Part shown: in pieces, positions 1-5,899 of the stretch
How positions within the stretch are numbered: position 1 is the stretch's first letter
Layout: each line of letters begins with the position of its first letter
DNA from: CAZDDI01 sp964504195
Lineage (GTDB): Bacteria; Chloroflexota; Anaerolineae; B4-G1; SLSP01
Assembly: GCA_964504195.1 (NCBI GenBank)
Contig: CAZDDI010000039.1
Span: 1-40,716 of the forward strand
Length of the DNA stretch: 40,716 bases
Reading direction: 5' to 3'
The notes under the pieces: generated by a model
What the model was told of the DNA's origin: nothing
The model's input: the letters and a program-made list of their open reading frames with translations, nothing else
Database searches by the model: none
Made by a program: the position numbers and the translations under genes

Positions 1-117
1 GGCGTGGGGAGGGGGCAAGGGGGTGGGGCAAAATTCTCAATTTGTAAATTTTTAAAGAGTGATTCTTGCAAATGGTTTTATTTCCGGTTTATTTTTTTAA
101 TTTTCATGAGCCGACTT
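1..117 (+). repeat. Contig-end repeat, G-rich block plus AT-rich tail
   Basis: A G-rich stretch is followed by GGGGCAAAATTCTCAATTTG and an AT-rich tail. The same sequence occurs on the minus strand at about 26335-26430 with only a few differences, and the start of it recurs, inverted, at 40565-40612. No gene is supported here; an open frame from 4 to 396 only follows the repeat sequence. The contig probably broke inside this repeat. Confidence 0.8.
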
Positions 118-199
118 TGTATAGCAGCCAGCGAATTCATTCGCTGGGCGGTGACGCGGCTACGTTGTCTGTTGATGGGGGTTGTGGGTGGATGGTTTG

Positions 200-331
200 T
201 ACGTCCCCGAATGTTTGCCAGCCAGGATACATTCGTGTTTCGTGACCCAATTCGAGGACGGCCTTTGCCCTTCCCGCGCCAAAGCGATGGCGCGCTTGAC
301 CCTGGATTCGAGTTCGCATATAATGGTTATG
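200..331 (+). repeat. Structured promoter-bearing repeat, copy 1
   Basis: The left palindrome arm is diverged, but the right arm (ATTCGAGGACGGCC, 250-263), the GC-rich segment and the promoter are intact. A 7-bp inverted repeat, CGCGCCA/TGGCGCG, sits just upstream of the -35 box. Related copies lie at 648-760, 1256-1331 and 2538-2880. The copy ends about 45 bp before the BrnA-like gene. Confidence 0.85.
296..324 (+). promoter_or_regulatory. Repeat-borne sigma70-type promoter for the BrnA-like gene
   Basis: TTGACC at 296-301, a 17-bp spacer, and a perfect TATAAT at 319-324. The predicted start near 331 gives a leader of about 44 nt before the ATG at 375. The CGCGCCA/TGGCGCG palindrome directly upstream could be an operator or a structural element. 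Confidence 0.75.
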
Positions 332-374
332 TTAGTGGAAATAACTCCGCACTGCTTTTGTGTAGGGAGCAATT

Positions 375-626
375 ATGTGTACCGCAACAAATTTGAAAGA
401 ACTTGACGCGCTAACGGATGACATGATTGATACTTCTGAAATTCCCCCATTGACCGAAGCGTTTTTTGCCACGGCGCACTGGCGAATGCCCCAATCTAAA
501 GTCCAAATCACGGTTGAGGTAGAACCTGAAATATGGGAATGGTTCAAAGCCCAAGGGGATCGTTACCAACAATCGCTAACCGCCGCCTTGCGGCTTTATG
601 CGTTGGCGCATCAATCGCCAAGATAG
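375..626 (+). CDS. BrnA-like antitoxin without a BrnT toxin
   Basis: An 83-residue protein matching the BrnA antitoxin pattern: an acidic N-terminus (DALTDDMIDTSEIPPL), then the aromatic FFATAHWRMP segment, and a C-terminal ribbon-helix-helix-like part containing EVEPEIWEWFKAQGDRYQ. BrnA proteins normally neutralise the RNase toxin BrnT and repress their shared operon, with brnT immediately upstream. Here the upstream DNA is the repeat with its promoter, and no BrnT frame is visible on either side, so this is an orphan antitoxin. The ATG at 375 has GGAG at 366-369 and is preferred over the frame that opens at 4. The family call rests on motif recognition and is fairly secure; whether the orphan still represses or neutralises anything is unknown. 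Confidence 0.75.
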   Translation: MCTATNLKELDALTDDMIDTSEIPPLTEAFFATAHWRMPQSKVQITVEVEPEIWEWFKAQGDRYQQSLTAALRLYALAHQSPR

Positions 627-647
627 ATGCACCTGGCAGCGGGTGCA

Positions 648-760
648 GGCCGTCCGCGAATGTATACACGAATACACGAATATTTACCAGACAAGGCAAA
701 TTCGTGGTTTCGTGGCCCAATTCGAGGACGGCCTTTGCCCCTCCCCGCGCCAGAGCAATG
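648..760 (+). repeat. Structured repeat, copy 2: full palindrome, promoter lost
   Basis: A complete imperfect palindrome runs from 648 to 733: GGCCGTCC pairs with GGACGGCC, then CGAAT with ATTCG, then CACGAAT with ATTCGTG around an 18-nt loop. The GC-rich part follows, but homology stops near 760, before the -35/-10 segment. A different promoter begins 11 bp later. Confidence 0.85.
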
Positions 761-770
761 AATGTGCATC

Positions 771-799
771 TTGAAAATTAAACAACCTTATGTTACTAT
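771..799 (+). promoter_or_regulatory. Promoter of the truncated relE / xre pair
   Basis: TTGAAA at 771-776, a 17-bp spacer, and TACTAT at 794-799. The expected start near 806 coincides with the ATG of the toxin remnant, so the transcript may be leaderless. The sequence is unrelated to the repeat promoters. Confidence 0.55.
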
Positions 800-805
800 A
801 GAAGC

Positions 806-931
806 ATGTACAAGATTGTCTACACGACCCAGGCTGCCAAATCTTTGCTGAAGATGCCCCGTAATATAGCGCAGCGCATTCGGGAAAAAGTGGAGTTAGT
901 GGCAAATGTTGCAAGATGTGCAAGATTATGA
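806..931 (+). pseudogene. RelE/ParE-type toxin remnant, 41 codons
   Basis: The frame starts MYKIVYTTQAAKSLLKMPRN and continues through IREKVELVA. This is the N-terminal helix region of RelE-superfamily mRNA-interferase toxins, which normally run to 85-90 residues. After that the reading frame enters the start of the xre gene and stops at 929-931. The whole catalytic beta-sheet is therefore missing, and the simplest explanation is a deletion that joined the toxin's first third to the antitoxin start. The original order would have been toxin then Xre antitoxin, the usual arrangement for this type. It can hardly be active. Confidence 0.7.
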
Positions 932-1202
932 CACGTCGAAGGCAGCGATAGCGCGCGGAGACGAAGCTCTGGTTCCCAGTGAAGTCGTACACGCTATCCT
1001 GGATGGAGAAAACCCCATCCAGGTCTGGCGTCAACATCGCGGCCTGTCTCGACAAGAGCTCGCCGCAAATGCAGGGATTACGCTCTCCTATCTATCCCAG
1101 CTGGAGACCAATGAGCGCGCAGCGCCTTTGGACGTTTTATCCGCGCTGGCTAAGGCGCTGAACGCTCCGCCCGAAACGCTAACCTCCACAGAGGCCTTGT
1201 AG
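906..1202 (+). CDS. Xre-family helix-turn-helix antitoxin, orphaned
   Basis: A 98-residue protein. The N-terminal segment contains DEALVPSEVVHAILDGENPI, which is typical of the Xre antitoxins paired with RelE-type toxins. A Cro/C1-type HTH follows at about residues 36-88 (WRQHRGLSRQELAANAGITL, then SYLSQLETNERAAPLDVLSALAKAL). It overlaps the 41-codon toxin remnant by 26 bp. In intact systems this protein binds both the toxin and the operon promoter; here only self-repression could remain. A strong hairpin follows directly, so the transcript probably ends there. Confidence 0.85.
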   Translation: MLQDVQDYDTSKAAIARGDEALVPSEVVHAILDGENPIQVWRQHRGLSRQELAANAGITLSYLSQLETNERAAPLDVLSALAKALNAPPETLTSTEAL

Positions 1203-1217
1203 TCCTATTTCCGACAA

Positions 1218-1249
1218 ACACACGCCCCGCTTATGAGCGGGGCGTGTGT
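1218..1249 (+). terminator. GC-rich hairpin after xre
   Basis: A perfect 13-bp stem, ACACACGCCCCGC / GCGGGGCGTGTGT, with a 6-nt loop (TTATGA), begins 15 bp after the xre stop. There is no clear T-run after the stem, so termination is likely but not certain. Confidence 0.6.
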
Positions 1250-1255
1250 GTCTGC

Positions 1256-1331
1256 TATTGACGACGGCCTTTGCCCTCCCCGCGCCAAAGCGATGGCGCG
1301 TTTGATCCTGGATTCAAGTCCGCATATAATT
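1256..1331 (+). repeat. Structured repeat, copy 3: promoter half only
   Basis: Homology begins inside the right palindrome arm (GACGACGGCC) and runs through the GC-rich segment, the CGCGCCA/TGGCGCG palindrome and the promoter. The left palindrome arm is absent, and the xre terminator lies in its place. Confidence 0.8.
1302..1330 (+). promoter_or_regulatory. Repeat-borne promoter for the HicB-like gene
   Basis: TTGATC at 1302-1307, a 17-bp spacer, and TATAAT at 1325-1330. It points at the HicB-like gene, whose ATG is at 1406, leaving a leader of about 70 nt. Spacer length and -10 are identical to the other repeat promoters. Confidence 0.7.
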
Positions 1332-1405
1332 AGGAGAAGAGACACCATTCAAACGGTATCGCCTACTTTTGCAGCGGTTGGGTTGGACACTGAAAGGAGC
1401 ATGAG

Positions 1406-1672
1406 ATGTTCAGGTGGTTCAAAATTGCGGTAGAAAAACATGCTGATGGCTATGTGGCCTATCTTCTCGACCTGCGCGGTGTGGTTATCGGTGAGGGGGA
1501 TACCTACGAGGATGCGTTAGCCGATGTTAAGTCGGCCATTGCGTTTCACATCGAGACTTTTGGGAGTTCTGTGCTGGAACAACGAGAATGGACGTCGAGA
1601 TTAAAGTGTTGGGATTTGAAATTCTGTCCCGCTATTTGGGCCTGGTGGAAGCGGAACGGTTCATTGCATTGA
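1406..1672 (+). CDS. HicB-like antitoxin domain protein, possibly frameshifted at its end
   Basis: An 88-residue frame. Residues 1-60 match the HicB/DUF1902 fold: a FRWFKIAVEKHADGYVAYLL strand pair, then GVVIGEGDTYEDALADVKSA and AFHIETFG. HicB proteins are antitoxins for the RNase HicA, but no HicA frame is seen nearby. The last 25 or so residues, from EWTSRLKC, are translated in a frame that overlaps the start of the next gene and do not resemble a HicB tail; a lost stop codon or small frameshift is plausible. GGAG at 1397-1400 precedes the ATG. Transcription probably comes from the repeat promoter at 1302-1330. Confidence 0.7.
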   Translation: MFRWFKIAVEKHADGYVAYLLDLRGVVIGEGDTYEDALADVKSAIAFHIETFGSSVLEQREWTSRLKCWDLKFCPAIWAWWKRNGSLH

Positions 1673-1803
1673 TCCAACGGGAAAAGTTCGATTATACTCA
1701 ATGGCGACAGAATCTTTTTGCGGATTTGAGCGGAGAGGAAATCAGTCGCCAAGCGTTGGCGTTTCAACAGCGCAAATCAACCGGCGAAGACCTGCCTGGC
1801 TAA
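1588..1803 (+). CDS. Small unknown protein often seen beside HicB-like genes
   Basis: A 71-residue protein beginning MDVEIKVLGFEILSRYLG and continuing through AERFIALIQREKFDYTQWRQ. I recognise this as a small conserved protein found with HicB-like or other addiction genes in Chloroflexi and cyanobacteria; its biochemical role is unknown to me. It overlaps the end of the HicB-like frame by 85 bp in another frame, and the ribosome binding site is weak, which fits translational coupling. It could be the toxin partner or a second antitoxin. It has no membrane segments and no visible catalytic motif. Confidence 0.6.
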   Translation: MDVEIKVLGFEILSRYLGLVEAERFIALIQREKFDYTQWRQNLFADLSGEEISRQALAFQQRKSTGEDLPG

Positions 1804-1834
1804 TGTGTGCTATCACTGTTTTTGGAGAACGTGA

Positions 1835-2296
1835 GTGCAAAAGCAATTATACAAGACTTGCGTGAAATACGGATGCTCTCGAGCTACTGTATGGTATGGC
1901 CTGGCTTTGCTTCGGATGTTGGGGATAGCTTTGTTGTGTGCTATTGCAGTTGTTGCGAGTGCAGTATTTGCTCCTCGTTTCCTCCGTGTCGTGCTTATTT
2001 TGGCTGGAATTGTAATCTTGGTGGAAGTCAAGCACGAAATGTTCACATCTTCATTCGTTGCGAATGGGATAGGCGTTTTTTTAGTCGCTTTGGTGATGGG
2101 AGCCTGTGTGTATGGTATCCTGAGAACTTTATGTGGACATTATGAAGGCGCTGAGAAGCAGCTACTTATAGGGATAATGTCCCGCTGTGTGAAGCTTAAC
2201 GTGAGTTTTATCGTGATTGCTACTGTGGCTAGCCCTGTAATGATGGGATGTCTAATGTTGTGGATAAAGCTGCTGGCCTGGGTTAAGCAGCGATAA
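1835..2296 (+). CDS. Small multi-pass membrane protein of unknown function
   Basis: A 153-residue protein starting at GTG 1835, with GGAG at 1824-1827. After a short basic N-terminus (QKQLYKTCVKYGCSR) there are about four hydrophobic segments: near residues 21-45, 48-65, 75-98 and 120-147. No family is recognised. It lies between the HicB-like pair and the next antitoxin, in DNA with lower GC than the later housekeeping genes. It may be transcribed from the repeat promoter at 1302-1330, since no terminator is evident between. A toxin-like or immunity-like membrane role would be a guess. Confidence 0.6.
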   Translation: MQKQLYKTCVKYGCSRATVWYGLALLRMLGIALLCAIAVVASAVFAPRFLRVVLILAGIVILVEVKHEMFTSSFVANGIGVFLVALVMGACVYGILRTLCGHYEGAEKQLLIGIMSRCVKLNVSFIVIATVASPVMMGCLMLWIKLLAWVKQR

Positions 2297-2329
2297 GTAA
2301 GGTTTATTATAAGGGAGGGTCAACATACT

Positions 2330-2527
2330 ATGAGCATCAAAGAAATAGAAATGGCGATCATGCAACTACCGCCCTCAGATTTTGGTGAATTAAGGACGTG
2401 GTTTGAGAATTATGTGGCTCAAATGTGGGATAAGCAGATTGAAAAAGACTTAAACGCGGGGCGTCTCGATGTACTGTTGACTGAGGTTGACCAGGAATAT
2501 GAGGCCGGATTGGGACAACCGTTGTGA
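2330..2527 (+). CDS. Addiction-module antitoxin-type small protein, toxin lost
   Basis: A 65-residue protein: an N-terminal helix (IKEIEMAIMQLPPSDFGELR), a central WFENYVAQMWDKQIEKDL, and a C-terminal GRLDVLLTEVDQEYEAGLG. This layout is common for small acidic proteins encoded directly before a ParE/RelE-type toxin, with overlapping stop and start codons. Here the stop TGA (2525-2527) overlaps a GTG that would begin such a toxin, but repeat sequence starts only 14 nt later. The gene is therefore an orphan whose partner was removed or displaced by the repeat. The family assignment is by pattern only. Confidence 0.65.
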   Translation: MSIKEIEMAIMQLPPSDFGELRTWFENYVAQMWDKQIEKDLNAGRLDVLLTEVDQEYEAGLGQPL

Positions 2528-2537
2528 AGCATCTTAT
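2524..2537 (+). pseudogene. Five-codon stub of the partner toxin
   Basis: GTG AAG CAT CTT AT overlaps the antitoxin stop in the usual way (GTGA). It resembles the start of toxins in this class, which often begin M-K-H. Homology to the structured repeat begins at 2538, so everything after codon 4-5 of the toxin is gone. The stub is too short for a firm identification. Confidence 0.4.
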
Positions 2538-2592
2538 GTGGCCCAATTCGAGGACGGCCTTTGCCCCTCCCCGCGCCAAAGCGATGGCACGC

Positions 2593-2621
2593 TTGCCCCT
2601 GGATTCGAGTGCGCGTATAAT
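2593..2621 (+). promoter_or_regulatory. Repeat-borne promoter, copy 4
   Basis: TTGCCC at 2593-2598, a 17-bp spacer and TATAAT at 2616-2621. The -35 is one base weaker than in copies 1 and 5. It reads into the next repeat unit, so its transcript would begin with the palindrome. Confidence 0.55.
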
Positions 2622-2774
2622 CAGAAAAAGAGCATGGTCTGTGCGATAGTTTGCGAGGCCGTCCACGAATGTATACACGAATGCACGAATATTTACCAGA
2701 CAAGGCAAATTCGTGGTTTCGTGACCCAATTCGAGGACGGCTTTTGCTCGTCCCGCGCCACAGCGATGGCGCGC

Positions 2775-2803
2775 TTGACCCTGGATTCAGGTGCGCGTAT
2801 AAT
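2775..2803 (+). promoter_or_regulatory. Repeat-borne promoter for the lipoprotein gene
   Basis: TTGACC at 2775-2780, a 17-bp spacer and TATAAT at 2798-2803. The lipoprotein ATG lies at 2895, giving a leader of about 85 nt that contains a left palindrome arm. Confidence 0.7.
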
Positions 2804-2894
2804 CAGAAAAAGAGCAAGGTCTGTGCGATAGTTTGCGGGCCGTCCACGAATACTTACACGAATGCACGAATGTTTACAGACTCGAGGCGATTTT

Positions 2895-4121
2895 ATGAAA
2901 ATAAGCACTAAGGCAATAATGTTGATTATTTGCTTGCTGACGGCTTGTTCTTCCCCTATTGGAGATGTAACTTTTGAAACACAGGGTACTGATGAAGCAT
3001 TAGCTGCTTCTCCACGACCGGCCACATTATCTGCGGTAAGGCAATCTTCTACTGTTGTTGCTGCTGTTACAGAAACGCCTATTCCTGTTCTAACACCAAC
3101 TCCAGCGCTGACACTTCCTCCTACTCGGACGCCTATTCCTATAGTAGAGATTGAATCGTATGCAAAGTTGTTTCCTAAGCCCTGGCCGCTTACTCCACTT
3201 ACTGAAGAACAAATCATGGCCGTGCAGACCTGTAACATAGAGGATCTCGCTGAACAGCGGTATCCACAGCGGATAAAAATAGAAGAGTTACCCGGTGCCT
3301 ATGATTTGGTATCAGCGTGTGATTGGGCTGTGCTTGCGACTATTTATGCAAAACGCACACAATCTCGTGAGTCTTTACCTGAAGCTGCCACACGGGCTTA
3401 TGCTCAAGCAGTTGTGCGTAATCCGGGGTTTGCATTGGTAGAACCCCTCTTCTCTACCTATTTCTCTGCACTACCTCTAGTTGAAACTCCTCCCTTCGTA
3501 CAGCGGGCAATTGTTGAAGTTCAGATAGACTATTGGTGGGGGGGGATGGGTGTTCCTGTGAGTTATACAGCTAGAATAGCGGATGCTAATACCATTCCTT
3601 ACATAACTGTAGCTTATTGGTATTTTGGTGAAGAACCTCTACCGGACACTGTGTTATCAGCAGAACAACGCCTCACCGTAATTCAGGTTAATGATGACTA
3701 TGGAGGGTGGGAAATGCTAGAAGACCCAGTGGATTATAATGTTCAGATATTGAGCGATTTGAATTTGACTGTGGAGGCAAGCGTGGTTCAATCGCTTTCT
3801 CTTGCCTTAACTGACTTAGTACCTGTCGAGTCTCAGTTTACTTTACAACCGTGCGATGACAATATGCCAGACTGGACTGTTTATATAGGCTTCGAGGATG
3901 GTACAAACCTGGAGTTGGTGACTAACAGCTCGAATTTTATGTATGCTGGTGGGCCTTGGTACACTAAGATTGACGGTCAAAATTATATTCAACTATCACC
4001 AGCGTTTTTGCGTGCAATAGGTGAGTTGGTTGATGCTTTGCGGTTGCCGCGAGGGCAACCTGCTGCTATGGCTTGTTTTGGCAGGCAGAATCCTCTTGAG
4101 ATGGCTTATCCGAAAGAGTAA
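2895..4121 (+). CDS. Large lipoprotein of unknown function
   Basis: A 408-residue protein from ATG 2895, with GAGG at 2884-2887. A lipoprotein signal peptide, MKISTKAIMLIICLLTAC, has its lipobox cysteine at residue 18. A Thr/Pro-rich linker (about residues 62-84, with TPTPALTLPPTRTPIP) precedes a long exported domain with several Trp and Tyr residues and no motif I recognise. Such linkers are common in surface lipoproteins of Chloroflexota. Codon and base use is more AT-rich than in the later housekeeping genes, which suggests acquired DNA. The gene follows directly after the structured repeat and appears to use its promoter. It is followed by a strong hairpin at 4221. Confidence 0.8.
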   Translation: MKISTKAIMLIICLLTACSSPIGDVTFETQGTDEALAASPRPATLSAVRQSSTVVAAVTETPIPVLTPTPALTLPPTRTPIPIVEIESYAKLFPKPWPLTPLTEEQIMAVQTCNIEDLAEQRYPQRIKIEELPGAYDLVSACDWAVLATIYAKRTQSRESLPEAATRAYAQAVVRNPGFALVEPLFSTYFSALPLVETPPFVQRAIVEVQIDYWWGGMGVPVSYTARIADANTIPYITVAYWYFGEEPLPDTVLSAEQRLTVIQVNDDYGGWEMLEDPVDYNVQILSDLNLTVEASVVQSLSLALTDLVPVESQFTLQPCDDNMPDWTVYIGFEDGTNLELVTNSSNFMYAGGPWYTKIDGQNYIQLSPAFLRAIGELVDALRLPRGQPAAMACFGRQNPLEMAYPKE

Positions 4122-4220
4122 GTAGGATTTTGTCTATTTTGTAGTGGCCTTTCTTCTTCTGCGCCAGGGATCGTTCTCTTGCATGGACATAGACTCTGCC
4201 ATTATCATCTATTTCTACCC

Positions 4221-4265
4221 CACCGCCCCCTATTCCCGTCCCAGGAAATAGGGGGCGGTGCTTTT
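4221..4265 (+). terminator. Rho-independent-type terminator after the lipoprotein gene
   Basis: A 14-bp stem, CACCGCCCCCTATT / AATAGGGGGCGGTG, with a 12-nt loop is followed by CTTTT. A close relative lies at 7443-7476 on the other side of the cassette array. Confidence 0.75.
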
Positions 4266-4292
4266 ACAAAAACGCACTTCTCTCTTCACGCA

Positions 4293-4586
4293 TCACGTTT
4301 CACGTTTCACGCTGTTTCCCCACCCACCGCTTGAGTGGATTCCCCTCGTACCTCCACCCCGCGCGGCGGAGCTGCCATGTCCCGACGATGCCGTAGAGCG
4401 ATGAAGCGTATGCCGAAGACGCGCAGCCAGCGCCGTGCTCTTGCCGTAGCCTGTCCCCGCCTGGAGGATGGTGAGACGATAGTCGAGCGCCTCCAGCAGG
4501 CGCGTGGTCAGGCGCGGGCGTTGGAGCACGCGCCGGGGCAGGCGGGGCGGGGTTAGTTTGGTGTGGATTACCAGCACTTTGGGCAT
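4293..4586 (-). pseudogene. N-terminal fragment of a MalT/LuxR-type ATP-binding regulator
   Basis: Translation from ATG 4586 (GAGG upstream) gives MPKVLVIHTKLTPPRLPRRV, then RPRLTTRLLEALDYRLTIL and AGTGYGKSTALAA. This is the entry to the STAND ATPase domain of MalT-like LuxR regulators, including the P-loop GxGYGKST. After about residue 45 the sequence becomes an Arg/Ser/Gly-rich out-of-frame stretch and ends after about 97 codons, whereas the family has 800-1000 residues. It is a decayed fragment. Its distal part (4326-4448) is repeated at 7508-7639 across the cassette array. Heptad repeats (TTTCACG) border it at 4285-4311. Confidence 0.65.
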
Positions 4587-4832
4587 CGTTACCTCAAGGT
4601 GGATTGTAGTCTGTTTTGGGAGAGAGACAAATGTGGGTGGATACAGCGTACTGCGTAAATCGTACTGCGTAAAGAAGAAGTTGCTGCTAGATGCGCTAAA
4701 ATGCATATACTTGGAAAGTTTACGCAAATTGACACGGTTGCAAAGTGCGCTTATAATTTGTAGAGAATCCAGTGCATTCAGTCGGTATTTTCGCACACCA
4801 CAATATTCCGCCCAAGTACCACAGTAGGGATA

Positions 4833-4934
4833 TTATACGGAAAAAATTCTGGATAAGACCACACAGGAGCACATTTTACGGAAATTGGATCAGGGGCTTA
4901 TACGAAAAAGTTTCCGTATAATACATAGTTGGGC
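4833..4934 (+). other. attI-like region at the left boundary of the cassette array
   Basis: Three direct copies of a TTATACGGAAA-like motif (4833-4843, 4875-4884, 4898-4908) and one inverted copy (TTTCCGTATAA, 4911-4921) lie immediately before the core site GTTGGGC (4928-4934). Integron attI sites carry direct integrase-binding repeats next to such a core. The TATAAT at 4917-4922 could be the -10 of a cassette promoter, but no good -35 is seen. The motif could instead be an operator for an unknown regulator. Confidence 0.5.
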
Positions 4935-4958
4935 GGCAAGCCCAGAAAGGAAAATACA

Positions 4959-5216
4959 GTGACTACAAAAGACCAAGTAGCAGAAGCAATTTTAGAGACT
5001 CTTGTTTCGCCAAATGAATCTGACAGCAATTTTGAAAGTGCCAATGTTGTTGACGGACTTTTCGCTATTGCTCATGCGCTTAACAAAGTTGCACAGGCAT
5101 TAGAGCGATTAGGAACAAATGACGCCGCTACACCAATGGGTGCAATAGAAATGCTCTCGCTTGAAATAAAAAACGGTTTTGAAAAACTGGCAATGTCTCG
5201 AGAGGAAATATCTTAA
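4959..5216 (+). CDS. Cassette 1, gene A: small acidic protein of unknown function
   Basis: An 85-residue protein from GTG 4959, with AAAGGA at 4946-4951. The frame can be read back to TTG 4929, the first base of the cassette, but the ribosome binding site supports the GTG. Visible features are SPNESDSNFESANVVDGLFA followed by amphipathic helices (IAHALNKVAQALERLG) and a C-terminal GAIEMLSLEIKNGFEKLA. The SPN..DSN..ANVVD pattern is one I associate with small hypothetical proteins found in many bacteria, without known function. Its stop overlaps the start of the next gene (TAATG), so the two are translationally coupled and share one cassette. Confidence 0.75.
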   Translation: MTTKDQVAEAILETLVSPNESDSNFESANVVDGLFAIAHALNKVAQALERLGTNDAATPMGAIEMLSLEIKNGFEKLAMSREEIS

Positions 5217-5716
5217 TGGAAAATTTAGGTGAAACAGAAAAGTTGAACTTGCTTCTTCACCTCAATAATCAAATTAAAGAAGAAGTAAATTTTTTGAGAG
5301 ACCGCCAAGACAAGATTTTTAGTTGGACAAGCGGTATACTTATGGCTTTAATTGGAGCATTACTAATTGTCGAACCATCAAAAGACCCTATATGGGCATC
5401 TCAATTCGGAAGCAAATTAGTTGTCTCAATAGCCCTGATTGCATTCGTTATGTTTTCTGTCATTTGGCAACAGAGAACTCGCCGGTGGCAAGGAGAAAAT
5501 GGGCAAGTAATCCTGAAAATGGAACAGATAATGCACTGTTTTGATAAAGGATATTTTGACCCTACTGGCGAAATGATACTATTTCCAGTCCGTTGGAACA
5601 AACCCCCTGAAGCAGAGATACCAAAGTTTACAAAAAGAGTATTTGCCGCCAACTATGTCTCAGCAACTATTTTACTTGGCATCTTGGCAGTTTTAATGGT
5701 TTGGTTACGTAGGTAA
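5216..5716 (+). CDS. Cassette 1, gene B: membrane protein with an N-terminal coil
   Basis: A 166-residue protein. Residues 1-35 form a charged helix (KLNLLLHLNNQIKEEVNFLR, then DRQDKIFSWTSG). Two membrane segments follow, near residues 37-54 and 66-84. A cytoplasmic-type stretch of about 50 residues comes next (HCFDKGYFDPTGEMILFPVR), and a final membrane segment lies near 144-163. The layout resembles small SLATT-like or other pore-type membrane proteins, some of which act in defence, but no family is firmly recognised. The stop lies only 5 bp before the attC R'' box. Pairing with gene A suggests a two-component function. Confidence 0.75.
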   Translation: MENLGETEKLNLLLHLNNQIKEEVNFLRDRQDKIFSWTSGILMALIGALLIVEPSKDPIWASQFGSKLVVSIALIAFVMFSVIWQQRTRRWQGENGQVILKMEQIMHCFDKGYFDPTGEMILFPVRWNKPPEAEIPKFTKRVFAANYVSATILLGILAVLMVWLRR

Positions 5717-5721
5717 AAGCC

Positions 5722-5847
5722 GCCCAACATCGGTTGCAGGCGACGCGGCTTCGCCGCCTTCCAGCGCAGGAGCCACGCGCACAAACAGGTTTGCTATTGA
5801 AGGTACTACGCCGCACCCGCCGCGCGCCTGAACCCCGGCCGTTAGGC
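5722..5847 (+). other. attC site 1
   Basis: R'' box GCCCAAC (5722-5728) and R' box GTTAGGC (5841-5847), 126 bp in all. The arms pair through the boxes and through TTGCAGGCG / TTCAGGCG, counted as reverse complements; the left arm holds one extra base, the extrahelical position typical of attC. The extended start GCCGCCCAAC is the exact complement of the cassette's own start at 4928-4937. Recombination is expected between G5841 and T5842. Confidence 0.95.
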
Positions 5848-5899
5848 GGCGCAAGACAAATGTTGCTGAGAGTAAAGAAACAACGAAATGGGGAGGATT

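Larger units (their letters stand above)
2538..2880 (+). repeat. Structured repeat, tandem copies 4 and 5 plus a left half
   Basis: This tract holds a partial unit (2538-2656), a complete 181-bp unit (2657-2837) and the left arm of a third (2838-2880). In the complete unit the palindrome spans 2657-2741 (GGCCGTCC / GGACGGC, CGAAT / ATTCG, CACGAAT / ATTCGTG). It is followed by the GC-rich segment, the promoter, and a tail (CAGAAAAAGAGCAAGGTCTG). The tract begins inside the lost toxin gene and ends 14 bp before the lipoprotein start codon. Confidence 0.9.

Noticed and set aside
4..396. Open frame of 130 codons at the window start
   Set aside because: It reads through the contig-end repeat and the promoter-bearing repeat, has no ribosome site, and overlaps the better supported gene at 375.
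200..2880. Structured repeats considered as further attC sites
   Set aside because: They lack the RYYYAAC and GTTRRRY boxes and the cassette-start complementarity found at 5722, 6258 and 7297.
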